A stretch of 64,000 nt of DNA from Xanthobacteraceae bacterium (GCA_009694215.1 SHVN01000002.1:25111-89110), one strand, 5' to 3'; shown: positions 16,156 through 26,771, counted from the stretch's first letter. Made by a program: numbers and translations. Notes: generated by a model not told the origin, from the letters alone.

Positions 16156-19047
16156 TTACTGCCCCAACCGTTCCAGCAGCGCCGGGACGTGGACCTGATC
16201 GGCCTTGTAGTTGCCGGTTAGCGTGTACATCACGATGTTGACACCGGCGCGGAAGGCAAACTCGCGCTGGCGCGGCTCGCCCGGAACCAGCGGCAGCATC
16301 GCCTGGCCATCGGTGCGCGTGGCCCAGGCGCCCGCCATGTCGTTCGAGGTGATGATGATGGAGGAGACGCCGTCGCCGGCGCGCGCGGGGCGCTTGCTTT
16401 CGTCGGCCTGCTCGTCCGCGGTCGGCAGCGCCTCGACCCAGAGCTGGCCCGAGTTGAAGCGGCCGGGGAAGTCCTTCAGCAGGAAGAACGTCTTGGTCAG
16501 GACGTGATCGCGCGACACCGGCTCGAGCTCCGGGATGTCGAGTGAGGAAATGATGTTGCGCAGCGCCAGCATCCCGGGCGAGCGGTTGGCGCCGCCGGGG
16601 CCGGGTGGCGCCATGATGGCGTCGCGGGTGTCGAACAGCACGGTGCCGCCGTTCTTCATGTAGGCGTCGATCCGAGCGAGCGCCGCGGGCGATAGCCGCG
16701 CCGCGCCGGGCACGATCGGCCAGTAGATCAGCGGGAAGAACGAAAGCTCGTCGCGGGCGATGTCGAGGCCCACCGGCTCGCCGGCTTCGAGCGCGGTGCG
16801 CTGGGAGAGAAACAGGGTGAGGCCCTGCAGCCCGGACTTGCTGATGCCGTCCACCTCGGCGTCGCCGGTGACGACATAGGCAAGCCGCGTCTCGATCGTG
16901 GCCTTCATGGCGAAGTCGGCGTCTGCGGGCGCGCTCGGCGCGGGCGGTGCAATGCTCAGCGCAGGCGGATTGGGCCGCCGGGGCTGCTGCTGTGCGCTGT
17001 CCTGCGAGAATGCCTGCGAGCCGAACGTCAGCGCCGTGATCGCGACCGCGAGAAGGAGCGCCGCTGCCGCGCGCTGCGGCCGCTTGCGCGGGATCTGCCC
17101 AAGGCCGCCAGCAAGCAGGAGTACCACCAGCGCGTCAAGCGCGAGCAGACCCAGCGCCGCCAGCAGAACCGGGCCGCGCAGATCCTGCGGCTCGCCGACC
17201 TGATAGGCCTCAAGCCGTCCGCGCAGCGGCGCGTAGTCGATGCCGGCCAGCCGGTCGGCGGGTGCGAGCGTGTTGACCGCGAGCAGGCCCTCCGGGGGCC
17301 CATAGAAACCGGGCGGATGATCGGCGGTGGCACGCGCGACATAGCCCACCGGCACCGGCCGAGTGATCGCGGTCGGCGGGCCGAACGCGCCGAAGCCGTC
17401 GAGGATGCGGGTCGGCGGCACCACTTCGCGCTCGGGTTTTCCCTTGGCCGCGTCGTCGGTGGCTGTGGCGGTGCCGGCCATGCCGACCATGCGGCGGAGC
17501 ATCTCGACGAAGCTGCCGGACAGCGGCAGATCGGACCAGCGGGTGTCGGCGGTGACATGGAACAGCACGATCATTCCTTTGCCGCGCTTGGTGGCGGTGA
17601 CCAGCGGCGTGCCGTCGGCGAGCGTCGCCCAGGTGCGGTCGGCGAGGCCAGCTTCCGGTTCGGCCAGCACCTGGCGCGTGACGTTGACGTCCTTCGGGAC
17701 CGTCATGGTGGCGAACGGGCCTTCGCGCGAGAACGCGGCGAGCGGCTGGGGCTGGTCCCAGCTCAGGCTGCCGCCGAGCGTGCGGCCGCCGCGGCGAAGT
17801 TTCACGGGCACCAGATCGTCGTCGGAGCCGGCCAGGCGCGGTCCTGCAAAACGCACCAGCATGCCGCCGTCCTCGACCCAGGCGATCAGGCGGTCGCGGG
17901 CCTCGCCCGAGACGTTGCCGACATCCGCCAGCATGATCATCGGGACGTTCTGCTCGATAAAGCGGCGCACCATCTCGGCCGGAGCGGCAATGTCGGCAAG
18001 CCGCACATCGGCGAACGGGTTGAGCGCGCGAGAGAGATAATAGGTCGAAGCGAGCAGCGGCTGCGCGGTGTCGGAGGTCGAGCCGGACACGATGCCGACG
18101 GTGCGGCGGCGCCAGCGCTTGTCGAGCAATTGCACGGCGCCGGCCGAGCGCTCGTCGGAAATTTCCAGCCGCGCGATGTCGTTCCTGATCTCGACCGGCA
18201 GGTTGATCTCGGCGGCGGTCTCGCGCTCGTCTTCCTTGAAGGCGAAGCGCGTCTCGCCAAGCGGCAGGCCTTTTAGGTCGAGCGCGCGGATGACGCCGTC
18301 CTCGGTGCCGCCGGTGTTGGCGCGCAGCACCTTCACTGTCAGCCCACCCGCAGCGTTGTCGGCGGCGGCGAGCGCATGCGCGGTCGGTAGGCCGCCGGTG
18401 ACGATCGAAACGGTGCGGCCCTCGGTCGAGCGGGCGAGGCCCGCGATGAATTCCGAACCGCGGCCGAGATCGACGCCGTCGGAGAGCCAGATCACCTCCA
18501 TCTCGGGGCTGGCGGCGAGCAGGCGCGTGATGGTCGGCAGCGCGTCGGTACGCTCGATGGCGTGGGGCTTGGGCTTGATCTGCTGGAGCCGGACGCGGGC
18601 GGCGGCCGGGGGTTGCAGCAAGATGTCGCGGGTGGCTTCGCCGAGCGGGATCAGGGCGACGCCGCGGTTGTCGGCCTCCGCGCGCGCCATGATGTCGTCG
18701 GCGGTGCGAAGCCGCGCGTCCCAGCTTGCCGCGGCGCCGAAGCCGTCGTCGATCAGCAGCGCGATCGGCGTGGCTCCGGTCGTGGTCGCGACCGGCGGAT
18801 TCCACAAGGGGCCCGCCGCGGCGAGGATGACGAGCGTCGCCAGCGTCAACCGCAACAGCGTCAGCCACCAGGGCGTGCGTGCCGGGGTATCCTCCTTTGG
18901 CTTGATGTCGAACAGGAGCCGCGTCGGCGGAAACTCGATGCGCCGGGGCCGCGGCGGAATGAGCCGCAGGATCCACCACAGCACCGGCAGGCTGAGCAAG
19001 CCGAGAAGGACGAGCGGCGAGGCAAAGCCGAGCGGCAGTCCCATCAT
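16156..19047 (-). CDS. DUF4159 domain-containing protein with N-terminal BatA-like (aerotolerance) domain
   Basis: MMGLPLGFASPLVLLGLLSLPVLWWILRLIPPRPRRIEFPPTRLLFDIKPKEDTPARTPWWLTLLRL (BatA-like) ... TRLAYVVTGDAEVDGISKSGLQGLTLFLSQRTALEAGEPVGLD...FFPLIYWPI (DUF4159). Confidence 0.9.
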   Translation of the reverse strand: MMGLPLGFASPLVLLGLLSLPVLWWILRLIPPRPRRIEFPPTRLLFDIKPKEDTPARTPWWLTLLRLTLATLVILAAAGPLWNPPVATTTGATPIALLIDDGFGAAASWDARLRTADDIMARAEADNRGVALIPLGEATRDILLQPPAAARVRLQQIKPKPHAIERTDALPTITRLLAASPEMEVIWLSDGVDLGRGSEFIAGLARSTEGRTVSIVTGGLPTAHALAAADNAAGGLTVKVLRANTGGTEDGVIRALDLKGLPLGETRFAFKEDERETAAEINLPVEIRNDIARLEISDERSAGAVQLLDKRWRRRTVGIVSGSTSDTAQPLLASTYYLSRALNPFADVRLADIAAPAEMVRRFIEQNVPMIMLADVGNVSGEARDRLIAWVEDGGMLVRFAGPRLAGSDDDLVPVKLRRGGRTLGGSLSWDQPQPLAAFSREGPFATMTVPKDVNVTRQVLAEPEAGLADRTWATLADGTPLVTATKRGKGMIVLFHVTADTRWSDLPLSGSFVEMLRRMVGMAGTATATDDAAKGKPEREVVPPTRILDGFGAFGPPTAITRPVPVGYVARATADHPPGFYGPPEGLLAVNTLAPADRLAGIDYAPLRGRLEAYQVGEPQDLRGPVLLAALGLLALDALVVLLLAGGLGQIPRKRPQRAAAALLLAVAITALTFGSQAFSQDSAQQQPRRPNPPALSIAPPAPSAPADADFAMKATIETRLAYVVTGDAEVDGISKSGLQGLTLFLSQRTALEAGEPVGLDIARDELSFFPLIYWPIVPGAARLSPAALARIDAYMKNGGTVLFDTRDAIMAPPGPGGANRSPGMLALRNIISSLDIPELEPVSRDHVLTKTFFLLKDFPGRFNSGQLWVEALPTADEQADESKRPARAGDGVSSIIITSNDMAGAWATRTDGQAMLPLVPGEPRQREFAFRAGVNIVMYTLTGNYKADQVHVPALLERLGQ

Positions 19048-20000
19048 GCGGACCTCCCGAGCGCCATGCCATGCGGCCGGCGGTTGGAGGTGGCTGCGTC
19101 ATTGCCCTCGCCGATACGGGCGTGCAGCGCGAGCAGGAGCTCGTTCGCCGGCCGGTCGGTGCGGTGGATGGTGAAGCTCCAGCCCAGACGGTTGGTCTCG
19201 GCGCGGATTTCGTCGCGATGGCGTTGCAGCCGCGCGGTGTAGTCGGCGCGCCAGTTCTCGGCGCGGCCGGCGGTGATCTCGCCATAGCCCTCCGGCTCGG
19301 TGAACTCGATGCGCCCGGAATAGGGGAAGGTCTCTTCCGCCGGATCGACGATCTGGACGAGGTGGCCCTGCGAGCCGTTGCTGGAAAGCTGCGTCAGGAT
19401 CGCGCGGATATCTTCGATCGGGCTCCACAGGTCGGACAGCACCACGATCTCCGACAGCGATGCAGGGGCAAAGTCCACGGGCAGGCTCGCGCGCTCGGTC
19501 GGGTCGTGGATGAGTGCCTCGGCCATGCGGTCGATCACGGCGCGGCTGCCGGTCGGGCGCATCAGGCCAGGCAGGCCCACGCGCTCGCCGGCCTCGACCA
19601 GAATTTCTCCCAGTGCAAAGGCAATCGTCAGTGTGCGGTCGAGCTTGCTTTCGCGCGCGAGCCGCGACGAGAACGCCATCGACGGCGAACGGTCGGGCCA
19701 GAGCCAGATGGTGTGCGCGGCCTCCCACTCCCGCTCGCGCACATAGAGATTGTCGTCGCGTGCGGAGCGCCGCCAGTCGATACGGCGGGCTTCCTCGCCG
19801 GAGACGAAGCGGCGGAATTGCCAAAAATTCTCGCCGGAGCCGGAGCGCCTGCGGCCATGCAGTCCGTGGATGACGGTCGCGGCGATCTTGCGGGATTCCA
19901 GGATAAGACGCGGCAGCGAGGCGGCAAGCGTGCGGCCCGCGCCGCTTGCCCGCTGTGTTGCCTTCAGTTCGTCTCGACCCCCGGGTCCGTCAGCGGCCAT
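19044..20000 (-). CDS. DUF58 domain-containing protein
   Basis: HGLHGRRRSGSGENFWQFRRFVSGEEARRIDWRRSARDDNLYVREREWEAAHTIWLWPDRSPSM, canonical DUF58. Confidence 0.93.
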   Translation of the reverse strand: MAADGPGGRDELKATQRASGAGRTLAASLPRLILESRKIAATVIHGLHGRRRSGSGENFWQFRRFVSGEEARRIDWRRSARDDNLYVREREWEAAHTIWLWPDRSPSMAFSSRLARESKLDRTLTIAFALGEILVEAGERVGLPGLMRPTGSRAVIDRMAEALIHDPTERASLPVDFAPASLSEIVVLSDLWSPIEDIRAILTQLSSNGSQGHLVQIVDPAEETFPYSGRIEFTEPEGYGEITAGRAENWRADYTARLQRHRDEIRAETNRLGWSFTIHRTDRPANELLLALHARIGEGNDAATSNRRPHGMALGRSA

Positions 20001-20003
20001 CGG

Positions 20004-21017
20004 TCAGCCGAGGCGCGACGTGAGCTTGCCGATGACGCCGCCGAGGGTTTTGCCGTCGGCGCGGGCGGCGAAGGTGAGCGCCATGCGGTGCTTGAGCACG
20101 GGCTCGGCCATCGCGATGACGTCGTCGATCGAGGGCGCCAGCCGCCCGTCGAGTAGCGCACGGGCGCGCGCGACCAGCATCAGCGCCTGCGAGGCGCGCG
20201 GACTCGGGCCCCAGGCGATCAGCTTGCCAAGGTCGCCGGCGTCGGGACCGGGACGCGCCGAGCGCACGAGCTTGAGGATCGCATCGACCACCGACTCGCC
20301 GACCGGCAAGCGGCGCACTAGGCGCTGCGCTGCGATCAACTCGTCGGAGGTCATCGCGGCCTTGGGCTTGGCCTCGTCGACGCCGGTGGTTTCGAACACG
20401 ATGCGGCGCTCGGCCGCGGCGTCGGGATAATCGACCTCGATTTGCATCAGGAAGCGGTCGAGCTGCGCCTCGGGGAGGGGATAGGTGCCCTCCTGTTCGA
20501 TCGGGTTCTGCGTCGCCAGCACATGGAAGGGCTTGGGCATGTCGTGGCGGGAGCCAGCGATGGTGACGTGCTGCTCCTGCATGGCCTGAAGCAGCGCCGA
20601 CTGGGTGCGCGGGCTGGCACGGTTGATCTCGTCGGCCATCAGCAACTGGCCGAAGATCGGGCCGGGGATGAAGCGGAAGCTCCGCTTGCCGCCCGCACCC
20701 TCTTCCAGCACTTCGCTGCCGAGGATGTCCGACGGCATCAGGTCGGGCGTGAACTGGATGCGGCGGGCGTCGAGGCCGAGCACGGTTCCGAGCGCCTCGA
20801 CGAGCTTGGTTTTGGCGAGGCCGGGAACACCGACGAGCATGCCGTGTCCGCCGCAGAGCACGGTGATAAGCGTGCGTTCAACCACCTGCTCCTGGCCGAA
20901 GATGACGTTTCCGATGGCGGCCTTGGCCGCGGCGACATGAGTGGAGGTCGTTTCCGCGGCCCGGACGATCATGTCCTCGAGCTTCTCCACTCCTTCTCCA
21001 CCTGCTACCGCCATCAT
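20004..21017 (-). CDS. MoxR family AAA+ ATPase
   Basis: IGNVIFGQEQVVERTLITVLCGGHGMLVGVPGLAKTKLVEALGTVLGLDARRIQFTPDLMPSDILGSEVLEE...LLMADEINRASPRTQSALLQAMQEQHVTIAG. Confidence 0.96.
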   Translation of the reverse strand: MMAVAGGEGVEKLEDMIVRAAETTSTHVAAAKAAIGNVIFGQEQVVERTLITVLCGGHGMLVGVPGLAKTKLVEALGTVLGLDARRIQFTPDLMPSDILGSEVLEEGAGGKRSFRFIPGPIFGQLLMADEINRASPRTQSALLQAMQEQHVTIAGSRHDMPKPFHVLATQNPIEQEGTYPLPEAQLDRFLMQIEVDYPDAAAERRIVFETTGVDEAKPKAAMTSDELIAAQRLVRRLPVGESVVDAILKLVRSARPGPDAGDLGKLIAWGPSPRASQALMLVARARALLDGRLAPSIDDVIAMAEPVLKHRMALTFAARADGKTLGGVIGKLTSRLG

Positions 21018-21218
21018 GCACTCCTAGATTTTTATTGGTTCCGAAGCTGGTCTTTGAGGTGATCTTGGCTCATGCACAAACAATAATCATGCCACCCAGA
21101 ATACTATTCCGATTCCCCGAGCCGCGTTCTCACATTTCCGTCGAAACACCGCTATTTTTCTGCATAAGCGGTGTGCGGTGAGGGATGTTTTGCGGGCTTG
21201 CTATACGTAAGGTCAACA

Positions 21219-21821
21219 ATGGCGAACGAAAGGCATGCGGGGGGACTGGAAGGGCTCGCCAGCAATGCACGCCAGGAAGGCGGCAAAGCGGGCAAGGGCC
21301 CGCCGCCGGTGCATCTATGGAACCCGCCGTTCTGCGGCGATCTCGACATGCGCATCGCGACCGACGGCACATGGTACTACCTCAAGACCCCGATCGGCCG
21401 GCCGGCCCTGGTCAAGCTGTTTGCTTCCGTGCTCAAGCGCGAGGGCGACAAGTATTTTCTGGTCACGCAGGTGGAGAAGTGCGGAATCACGGTCGATGAC
21501 GCCCCGTTCCTGGCGGTGGAGATGAAGGCCGAGGAGGGTGAAAAGGGCCGCGTGCTGAGCTTCCGCACCAATGTGGACGATTGGGTCACCTGCGGGCCGG
21601 AGCACACATTGCGGTTCGAGCCGGAACCGGATACCGGCGGGCTCAAGCCCTATCTGCACGTGCGGCGCGATCTGTGGGCCAAGGTGACGCGGGCGCTGTT
21701 CTACGATCTGGTCGAGCTTGGCGAGGAACGGGACATCGACGGGACTCGGATGTTCGGGATTGTTTCCGGCGGTGAGTTCTTCGCGATGGCGCCGGCCGAC
21801 AGCTTAAAGGAATTCGCCTGA
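21219..21821 (+). CDS. DUF1285 domain-containing protein
   Basis: PPVHLWNPPFCGDLDMRIATDGTWYYLKTPIGRPALVKLFASVLKREGDKYFLVTQVEKCGITVDDAPFLAVEM. Confidence 0.9.
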   Translation: MANERHAGGLEGLASNARQEGGKAGKGPPPVHLWNPPFCGDLDMRIATDGTWYYLKTPIGRPALVKLFASVLKREGDKYFLVTQVEKCGITVDDAPFLAVEMKAEEGEKGRVLSFRTNVDDWVTCGPEHTLRFEPEPDTGGLKPYLHVRRDLWAKVTRALFYDLVELGEERDIDGTRMFGIVSGGEFFAMAPADSLKEFA

Positions 21822-22492
21822 TGCAGCCCGGCGTGCCGCTCGACGAGGTCAAGGCGCCGACGCACGAGTTCTTCGAGCGCGCGCGAGCGCGGCTCAGCCG
21901 CGAGGTGACACCGGCGTTAGCCGACCTTGATGCGGCCGTTCGCATCCGTGGCGATCTCGATCTCGATCCGGAGCTTTGGGTGAAGGCCGGCGTGAAGGCG
22001 ACCAAGCCCGCCGCCGTGCTGGTGCCGGTGGTGGCGCGGCCCGAGCCCGCCGTGTTGCTAACGCTCCGATCGCCCGATCTCAGGGGCCATTCCGGGCAGA
22101 TCGCTTTCCCCGGTGGCAAGATCGATCCAAGCGACAAGAGTCCTCAGGCGGCGGCGCTGCGGGAAGCGCAGGAGGAGATCGGGCTGGACGAAAAGTTCAT
22201 CGATCCGATCGGTTATCTCGATCTCTATCTGACCTTCTCCGGCTTCCGTATTCTGCCGTTGGTGGCGCGCGTCAATCCGGACTACCGGCTCACGATCAAC
22301 CCCGGCGAGGTCGCCGATGCCTTCGAAGTGCCGTTGGAATTCCTAATGCATCCCGGCAACCACCAGCGTCACAAGCGCGACTGGAAGGGCATCGAGCGCG
22401 AATACTACGCCATGCCGTTCAACGACCGTTACATCTGGGGGGTGACTGCGGGTATCCTGCGCAATCTCTATGAACGGATCTACGCCGGATGA
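21821..22492 (+). CDS. CoA pyrophosphatase (NUDIX hydrolase)
   Basis: VLLTLRSPDLRGHSGQIAFPGGKIDPSDKSPQAAALREAQEEIGLDEKFIDPIGYLDLYLT (Nudix box). Confidence 0.93.
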   Translation: MQPGVPLDEVKAPTHEFFERARARLSREVTPALADLDAAVRIRGDLDLDPELWVKAGVKATKPAAVLVPVVARPEPAVLLTLRSPDLRGHSGQIAFPGGKIDPSDKSPQAAALREAQEEIGLDEKFIDPIGYLDLYLTFSGFRILPLVARVNPDYRLTINPGEVADAFEVPLEFLMHPGNHQRHKRDWKGIEREYYAMPFNDRYIWGVTAGILRNLYERIYAG

Positions 22493-22755
22493 TCCGCCCC
22501 ATATTCACAGAACTCGCGCTGTTCCTGGCGCCATTCGTGGTCTACGCCATCTATCTGGTGGCGACCAAGGCGGCGTTGCTGGAGCTTTCGTCCTGGCCGC
22601 CGAAGGTGCTCGCCTCGCTCGCCATCGTGGCACTGGTCCTGATGATCGGCAGTTTCATCGTTCTGGCGCACTTCTCCGGCGCGCCGGTGGACGCAACCTA
22701 TGAGCCCGCGCATGTCGACGAGCGCGGCAATTTCATTCCGGGACATGTGCGGTGA
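22489..22755 (+). CDS. small membrane protein (DUF6111-like)
   Basis: MIRPIFTELALFLAPFVVYAIYLVATKAALLE...ALVLMIGSFIVLAHFSGAPVDATYEPAHVDERGNFIPGHVR; ATGA overlaps with flanking genes. Confidence 0.8.
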   Translation: MIRPIFTELALFLAPFVVYAIYLVATKAALLELSSWPPKVLASLAIVALVLMIGSFIVLAHFSGAPVDATYEPAHVDERGNFIPGHVR

Positions 22756-24014
22756 GCGCGCCGCTTGCCTCGCTGAAAGACGCCGCATGGCTGCGCGAAG
22801 GCGCGTTGGCCAGGCTGCTTGCCGTGCTCAACAGCGCCGGCGAGGAGGCGCGCGTGGTCGGCGGCGCGGTGCGCAACGCGCTGCTCGGCGAGCCGATCGT
22901 CGAGTTCGATGTGGCAACCACCGCGTTGCCCGAGGAAGTGATCCGGCGCGCCGCGGCCGCGGGCTTTAAGCCGGTGCCGACCGGAATCGACCACGGCACC
23001 ATCACGGTGGTGATCGACAGCCGGCCGTTCGAGGTGACGACGCTGCGCCAGGACGTCGAGACCTTCGGCCGCCACGCCAGCGTGCGCTTCGGCCGCGACT
23101 GGCGGGCCGATGCCGAGCGGCGCGACTTCACCATGAATGCGCTGTCGGTCGGCGCCGATGGCGTGGTGCTCGACTATGTCGGCGGCATCGCCGACCTGCA
23201 GGCGCGCCGCGTGCGCTTCATCGGCGAGGCGAGGCAACGCATCGCCGAGGATTATCTCCGCATCCTGCGTTTCTTTCGCTTCCACGCCGCCTATGGCCGC
23301 GGGCTTCCCGACGCGGCAGGTCTTGCCGCCTGCATCGCCGGGCGCGCGGGGCTTTCGCAATTGTCGCGTGAGCGGGTGCGGATGGAACTGCTTAAGCTTC
23401 TGTTGGCGCCGCACGCCACTCCCGCGCTCGCGGCAATGGCGGAATCCGGCCTGCTGGTGCCGGTGCTGGGCGGCGTTCCCGATCTCGCTGGCTTCGAGAA
23501 CATGGCCAATGTTGAGGCTGCGGCCGGCATGCAGGCGGATGCCGTGCAACGGCTCGGCGCACTCGGCGCGCGCATTCCCGAGGACGCCGAACGGCTGTGG
23601 CAGCGGCTTCGCCTCTCCAACGCCGAGCATGAGCGGCTCAAATCCATGAGCGAAGCCTGGTGGCGGGTCACGCCAGCGAACGAGAAGGACGCCCGCGCGC
23701 TACTCTATCGCCTCGGCCCTGAGCGTTTCGTCGATCGCGTGCTGCTCGGGTGGTCGCGCTCCTGGTCGCGCACCTCCAGGGCCGTTCAGGACGAAGCCTG
23801 GCGGGCGTTGGCGAAGCTGCCGGAGCGCTGGGCCATCCCGGTGTTTCCGCTCAAGGCGGCCGATTTCATGACGCGCGGCGTGCCCCAAGGTCCGGCGCTG
23901 GGCGCCGCCATGCACGAAGCCGAGGCGGCCTGGATCGCTGCGGATTTCCCGGCCGGTCAGGAAGCCATCGCAGCCATTGCCGCCGCCGCGGCAGCCGAAG
24001 TCCGCCCCATGTAG
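22752..24014 (+). CDS. CCA tRNA nucleotidyltransferase / poly(A) polymerase family
   Basis: VVGGAVRNALLGEPIVEFDVATTALPEEVIRRAAAAGFKPVPTGIDHGTITVVIDSRPFEVTTLRQDVETFGRHASVRFGRDWRADAERRDFTMNAL. Confidence 0.95.
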   Translation: MSAPLASLKDAAWLREGALARLLAVLNSAGEEARVVGGAVRNALLGEPIVEFDVATTALPEEVIRRAAAAGFKPVPTGIDHGTITVVIDSRPFEVTTLRQDVETFGRHASVRFGRDWRADAERRDFTMNALSVGADGVVLDYVGGIADLQARRVRFIGEARQRIAEDYLRILRFFRFHAAYGRGLPDAAGLAACIAGRAGLSQLSRERVRMELLKLLLAPHATPALAAMAESGLLVPVLGGVPDLAGFENMANVEAAAGMQADAVQRLGALGARIPEDAERLWQRLRLSNAEHERLKSMSEAWWRVTPANEKDARALLYRLGPERFVDRVLLGWSRSWSRTSRAVQDEAWRALAKLPERWAIPVFPLKAADFMTRGVPQGPALGAAMHEAEAAWIAADFPAGQEAIAAIAAAAAAEVRPM

Positions 24015-24063
24015 TGGCGGTAAAATCACCGGGCGTGTTAGAATGCCGGTGGAGTTCGAGAGT

Positions 24064-24315
24064 ATGTCGCGTTACGAACGCCCCAAGGATATCGCCCGCA
24101 GTTTCGCGCAGAACAGCGCACGCCGCAGACTTGCGCGCGGCGATTCCTACCGGCGCGAGACGTTCGCGCTGCCGCGCGAGGCCGCCCGCGAAAAGGCCCG
24201 CGAGATGTTCCGCCGCTTTCCCACGGCCGCCTACATGACCGCGATCGAGAGCTGGCGCGAATTGCCGGACGGCGGCATTGAGTTCACCATGCGCCGGCTG
24301 CCGAGCGCGGATTGA
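24064..24315 (+). CDS. small conserved hypothetical protein
   Basis: MSRYERPKDIARSFAQNSARRRLARGDSYRRETFALPREAAREKAREMFRRFPTAAYMTAIESWRELPDGGIEFTMRRLPSAD; coding-like, between cca and TSUP genes. Confidence 0.6.
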   Translation: MSRYERPKDIARSFAQNSARRRLARGDSYRRETFALPREAAREKAREMFRRFPTAAYMTAIESWRELPDGGIEFTMRRLPSAD

Positions 24316-24360
24316 TCTGGCGCCCTGTTCGCGCCTCGCGATCGCGTCTAGGTTGCCGCA

Positions 24361-25116
24361 GTGGTCACCGCATTCGCCGACGTCACCATCTACCAACTCC
24401 TGCTGGTCGCGGGCGTGGCGCTGTTTGCCTCCGTCCTCGGCGGCGCCGCGGGCTACGGGACCGGCGCGCTGATGCCGCTGATCCTGGTGCCGATGGTGGG
24501 CGCCGAGCAGGTGGTGCCGATCATCGCGCTGGCGGGGCTATTGACCAACTCCGGCAGGGTGCTGGCATTCCTGCGCTTTGTCGATTGGCAACGCGTTTGG
24601 CTGGTGGCGATCGGCGCCATCCCGCCCTGCCTCGTCACCGCTTATGGATATACGCTGCTGACCGGCAAGGGCGCCCAGCTTGTGATCGGGGCCATGTTGG
24701 TGCTGACCGTGCCGCTGCGTTACATGCTGCGCCGTCGCGCGGTGGTGTTGCACAACCGCGGTCTGGTGCTGGGCTCGGTGGGCTACGGCGCCGCGGTCGG
24801 CGGCACGGTCGGCGCCGGCGTCATCCTGCTGTCGCTCCTGATGGCATCGGGCCTTGCGGGCTCCGCCGTGATCGCGACCGACGCGGTGTTGTCGATTGCC
24901 ATCGGCGTATCGCGGCTCATGGTGTTCGGATTTGCCGGCGCGCTCACGCCCAAGGTGATCGCCTTCGCCCTGCTGATCGGCGTCGTGGCTTTTCCCGGCG
25001 CGTTCCTCGCCAAGGCCTTCGTGGCGCGGCTGCCGATCCATGTGCACACCGCGATCCTCGACGCTGTGGTGCTGCTCGGCGGCGCGGTGATGGTGATCGG
25101 CGCGCTGATTCAGTAA
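24361..25116 (+). CDS. sulfite exporter TauE/SafE (TSUP) family protein
   Basis: GTG/ATG start; FASVLGGAAGYGTGALMPLILVPMVGAEQVVPIIALAGLLTNSGRVLAFLRFVDWQ; about 8 TM. Confidence 0.88.
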   Translation: MVTAFADVTIYQLLLVAGVALFASVLGGAAGYGTGALMPLILVPMVGAEQVVPIIALAGLLTNSGRVLAFLRFVDWQRVWLVAIGAIPPCLVTAYGYTLLTGKGAQLVIGAMLVLTVPLRYMLRRRAVVLHNRGLVLGSVGYGAAVGGTVGAGVILLSLLMASGLAGSAVIATDAVLSIAIGVSRLMVFGFAGALTPKVIAFALLIGVVAFPGAFLAKAFVARLPIHVHTAILDAVVLLGGAVMVIGALIQ

Positions 25117-25117
25117 T

Positions 25118-26044
25118 TCACGGCCACTTCACCACCGGCGGCATGGATGACAGGATCGAATCGACGTTGCCGCCGGTGCGCAGGCCGAAGATCGTGCCGC
25201 GGTCGTAAAGCAGGTTGAATTCGACGTAGCGGCCGCGGCGCACCAGTTGTTCCTCGCGCTCCGCGTCGCTCCAGATCTTTGCGAAATTCGCGCGCACCAA
25301 TTCCGGATAGATCTTCAGGAAGGCGCGGCCGACGTCCTTGGTGAAGGCGAAGTCGGCGTCCCAGTCGCCGCTGTCGTGCCAGTCGTAGAAGATGCCGCCG
25401 ATGCCGCGCATCTCCTTGCGGTGCTTCAGGTAGAAATACTCATCGCACCATTTCTTGTATTTGTCGTAGGGCGCGATACCGGCATGCGCGTCGCAGGCCG
25501 CCTTCATCGCCGCATGAAAGGCCACCGAATCCGGATCGGTTTGCGTGCGGCGGCGGTCGAGCACCGGGGTGAGATCCGCGCCGCCGCCGAACCATGCCTT
25601 GCTGGTGACGACGAAGCGCGTGTTAATGTGCACCGCCGGGACATGCGGATTGTGCATGTGCGCGATCAGCGAGATGCCGGAAGCCCAGAACCGCGGGTCA
25701 GTCTCGGCGCCGGGGATTTCCTTGCGAAACTCCGGCGAGAACTCACCGTGCACCGTCGAGCAATGCACACCGACCTTTTCGAACACGCGGCCGTTCATCA
25801 TCGACATGACGCCGCCGCCACCCGGCTCGCCGCTGTGGTCGGCGCGCAGCCAGGGCGCGCGTTTGAAGCGGCCGGCCTCGCGGTTCGCGAGCGGCGCGCC
25901 TGCGGGCAGCGCATCTTCGACCGCCTCGAACGCAGCGCAGATGTCGTCGCGAAGCCGCTCGAACCAGATGCGGGCTTGGGTCTTGCGGGCGTCGAGCGTC
26001 CCGGCGTCGGGGAGGGGGGTGGCCATCGATACGATCTTATTCAT
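25118..26044 (-). CDS. hemF: oxygen-dependent coproporphyrinogen oxidase
   Basis: [42 protein letters not shown]...[13 protein letters not shown]...[29 protein letters not shown]...[32 protein letters not shown]. Confidence 0.98.
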   Translation of the reverse strand: MNKIVSMATPLPDAGTLDARKTQARIWFERLRDDICAAFEAVEDALPAGAPLANREAGRFKRAPWLRADHSGEPGGGGVMSMMNGRVFEKVGVHCSTVHGEFSPEFRKEIPGAETDPRFWASGISLIAHMHNPHVPAVHINTRFVVTSKAWFGGGADLTPVLDRRRTQTDPDSVAFHAAMKAACDAHAGIAPYDKYKKWCDEYFYLKHRKEMRGIGGIFYDWHDSGDWDADFAFTKDVGRAFLKIYPELVRANFAKIWSDAEREEQLVRRGRYVEFNLLYDRGTIFGLRTGGNVDSILSSMPPVVKWP

Positions 26045-26498
26045 TGCGGAGCCCGTTCGTCTGCCTCATCGCTTCGCCCAATGCCATGGCGGCGACCATC
26101 GCCACATTGATCGAGCGCAAACCGGGCCGCATCGGGACCAGGAGCCGCACGTCGGCGGCCGCATGGACGGCATCGGGAACCCCGGCGGATTCGCGGCCGA
26201 ACATCAGAACATCGTCCGGCCGGTAGCCGTGATCGAGGTAGGACACGGCGGCGGAGGTGGTGAAAAGGATCAGGCGCAGGCCCTTCGGCCGCCGCCAGGC
26301 CTCGAACGCCTGCCAACTGGAGTGTCGCACGATCGACACCTGATCGAGATAATCCATGCCGGCGCGGCGGAAGGCGCGGTCCGAACTCGGAAAGCCCGTG
26401 GGCTCGACGATATGGGCTTTGACCCCGAGGCAGGCCGCGAGCCGCAGAATCGTGCCGGTGTTCTGCGGGATGTCGGGCTCGTAGAGGGCGATCCGCAT
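26037..26498 (-). CDS. trmL: tRNA (cytidine(34)-2'-O)-methyltransferase
   Basis: [52 protein letters not shown]...[15 protein letters not shown]...[24 protein letters not shown] (SpoU family). Confidence 0.96.
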   Translation of the reverse strand: MRIALYEPDIPQNTGTILRLAACLGVKAHIVEPTGFPSSDRAFRRAGMDYLDQVSIVRHSSWQAFEAWRRPKGLRLILFTTSAAVSYLDHGYRPDDVLMFGRESAGVPDAVHAAADVRLLVPMRPGLRSINVAMVAAMALGEAMRQTNGLRNE

Positions 26499-26771
26499 GG
26501 CCGTCGTTTCGGCCCTGAATCGATCCGCGTCAATGCGCGAATCGCGAGATAGTCAAAGGATTTGTGCGGCTCTTGGTCATTGCGGTGCGGGCGGGCTTGC
26601 GCTCTCTTTGTAAGGGTGCCAATAAACCCCGCCGGATTGCTGCCTTTCGTCCTTCCCCAGGACCGGGGGGCGGCCGGCCCAACCGCCACCGCGGGCTGCC
26701 AGTCCAATCTGGCAGATGCGTTTGCGGTTCTCCTCGCGGGTGGGCTGACTGGCCAAAGAGGGACCTGGACT

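Noticed and set aside
17210-19285. 691-aa - strand ORF overlapping the DUF4159 and DUF58 genes
   Set aside because: Arg/Ala/Pro-rich out-of-frame translation; the DUF4159 frame has family motifs.
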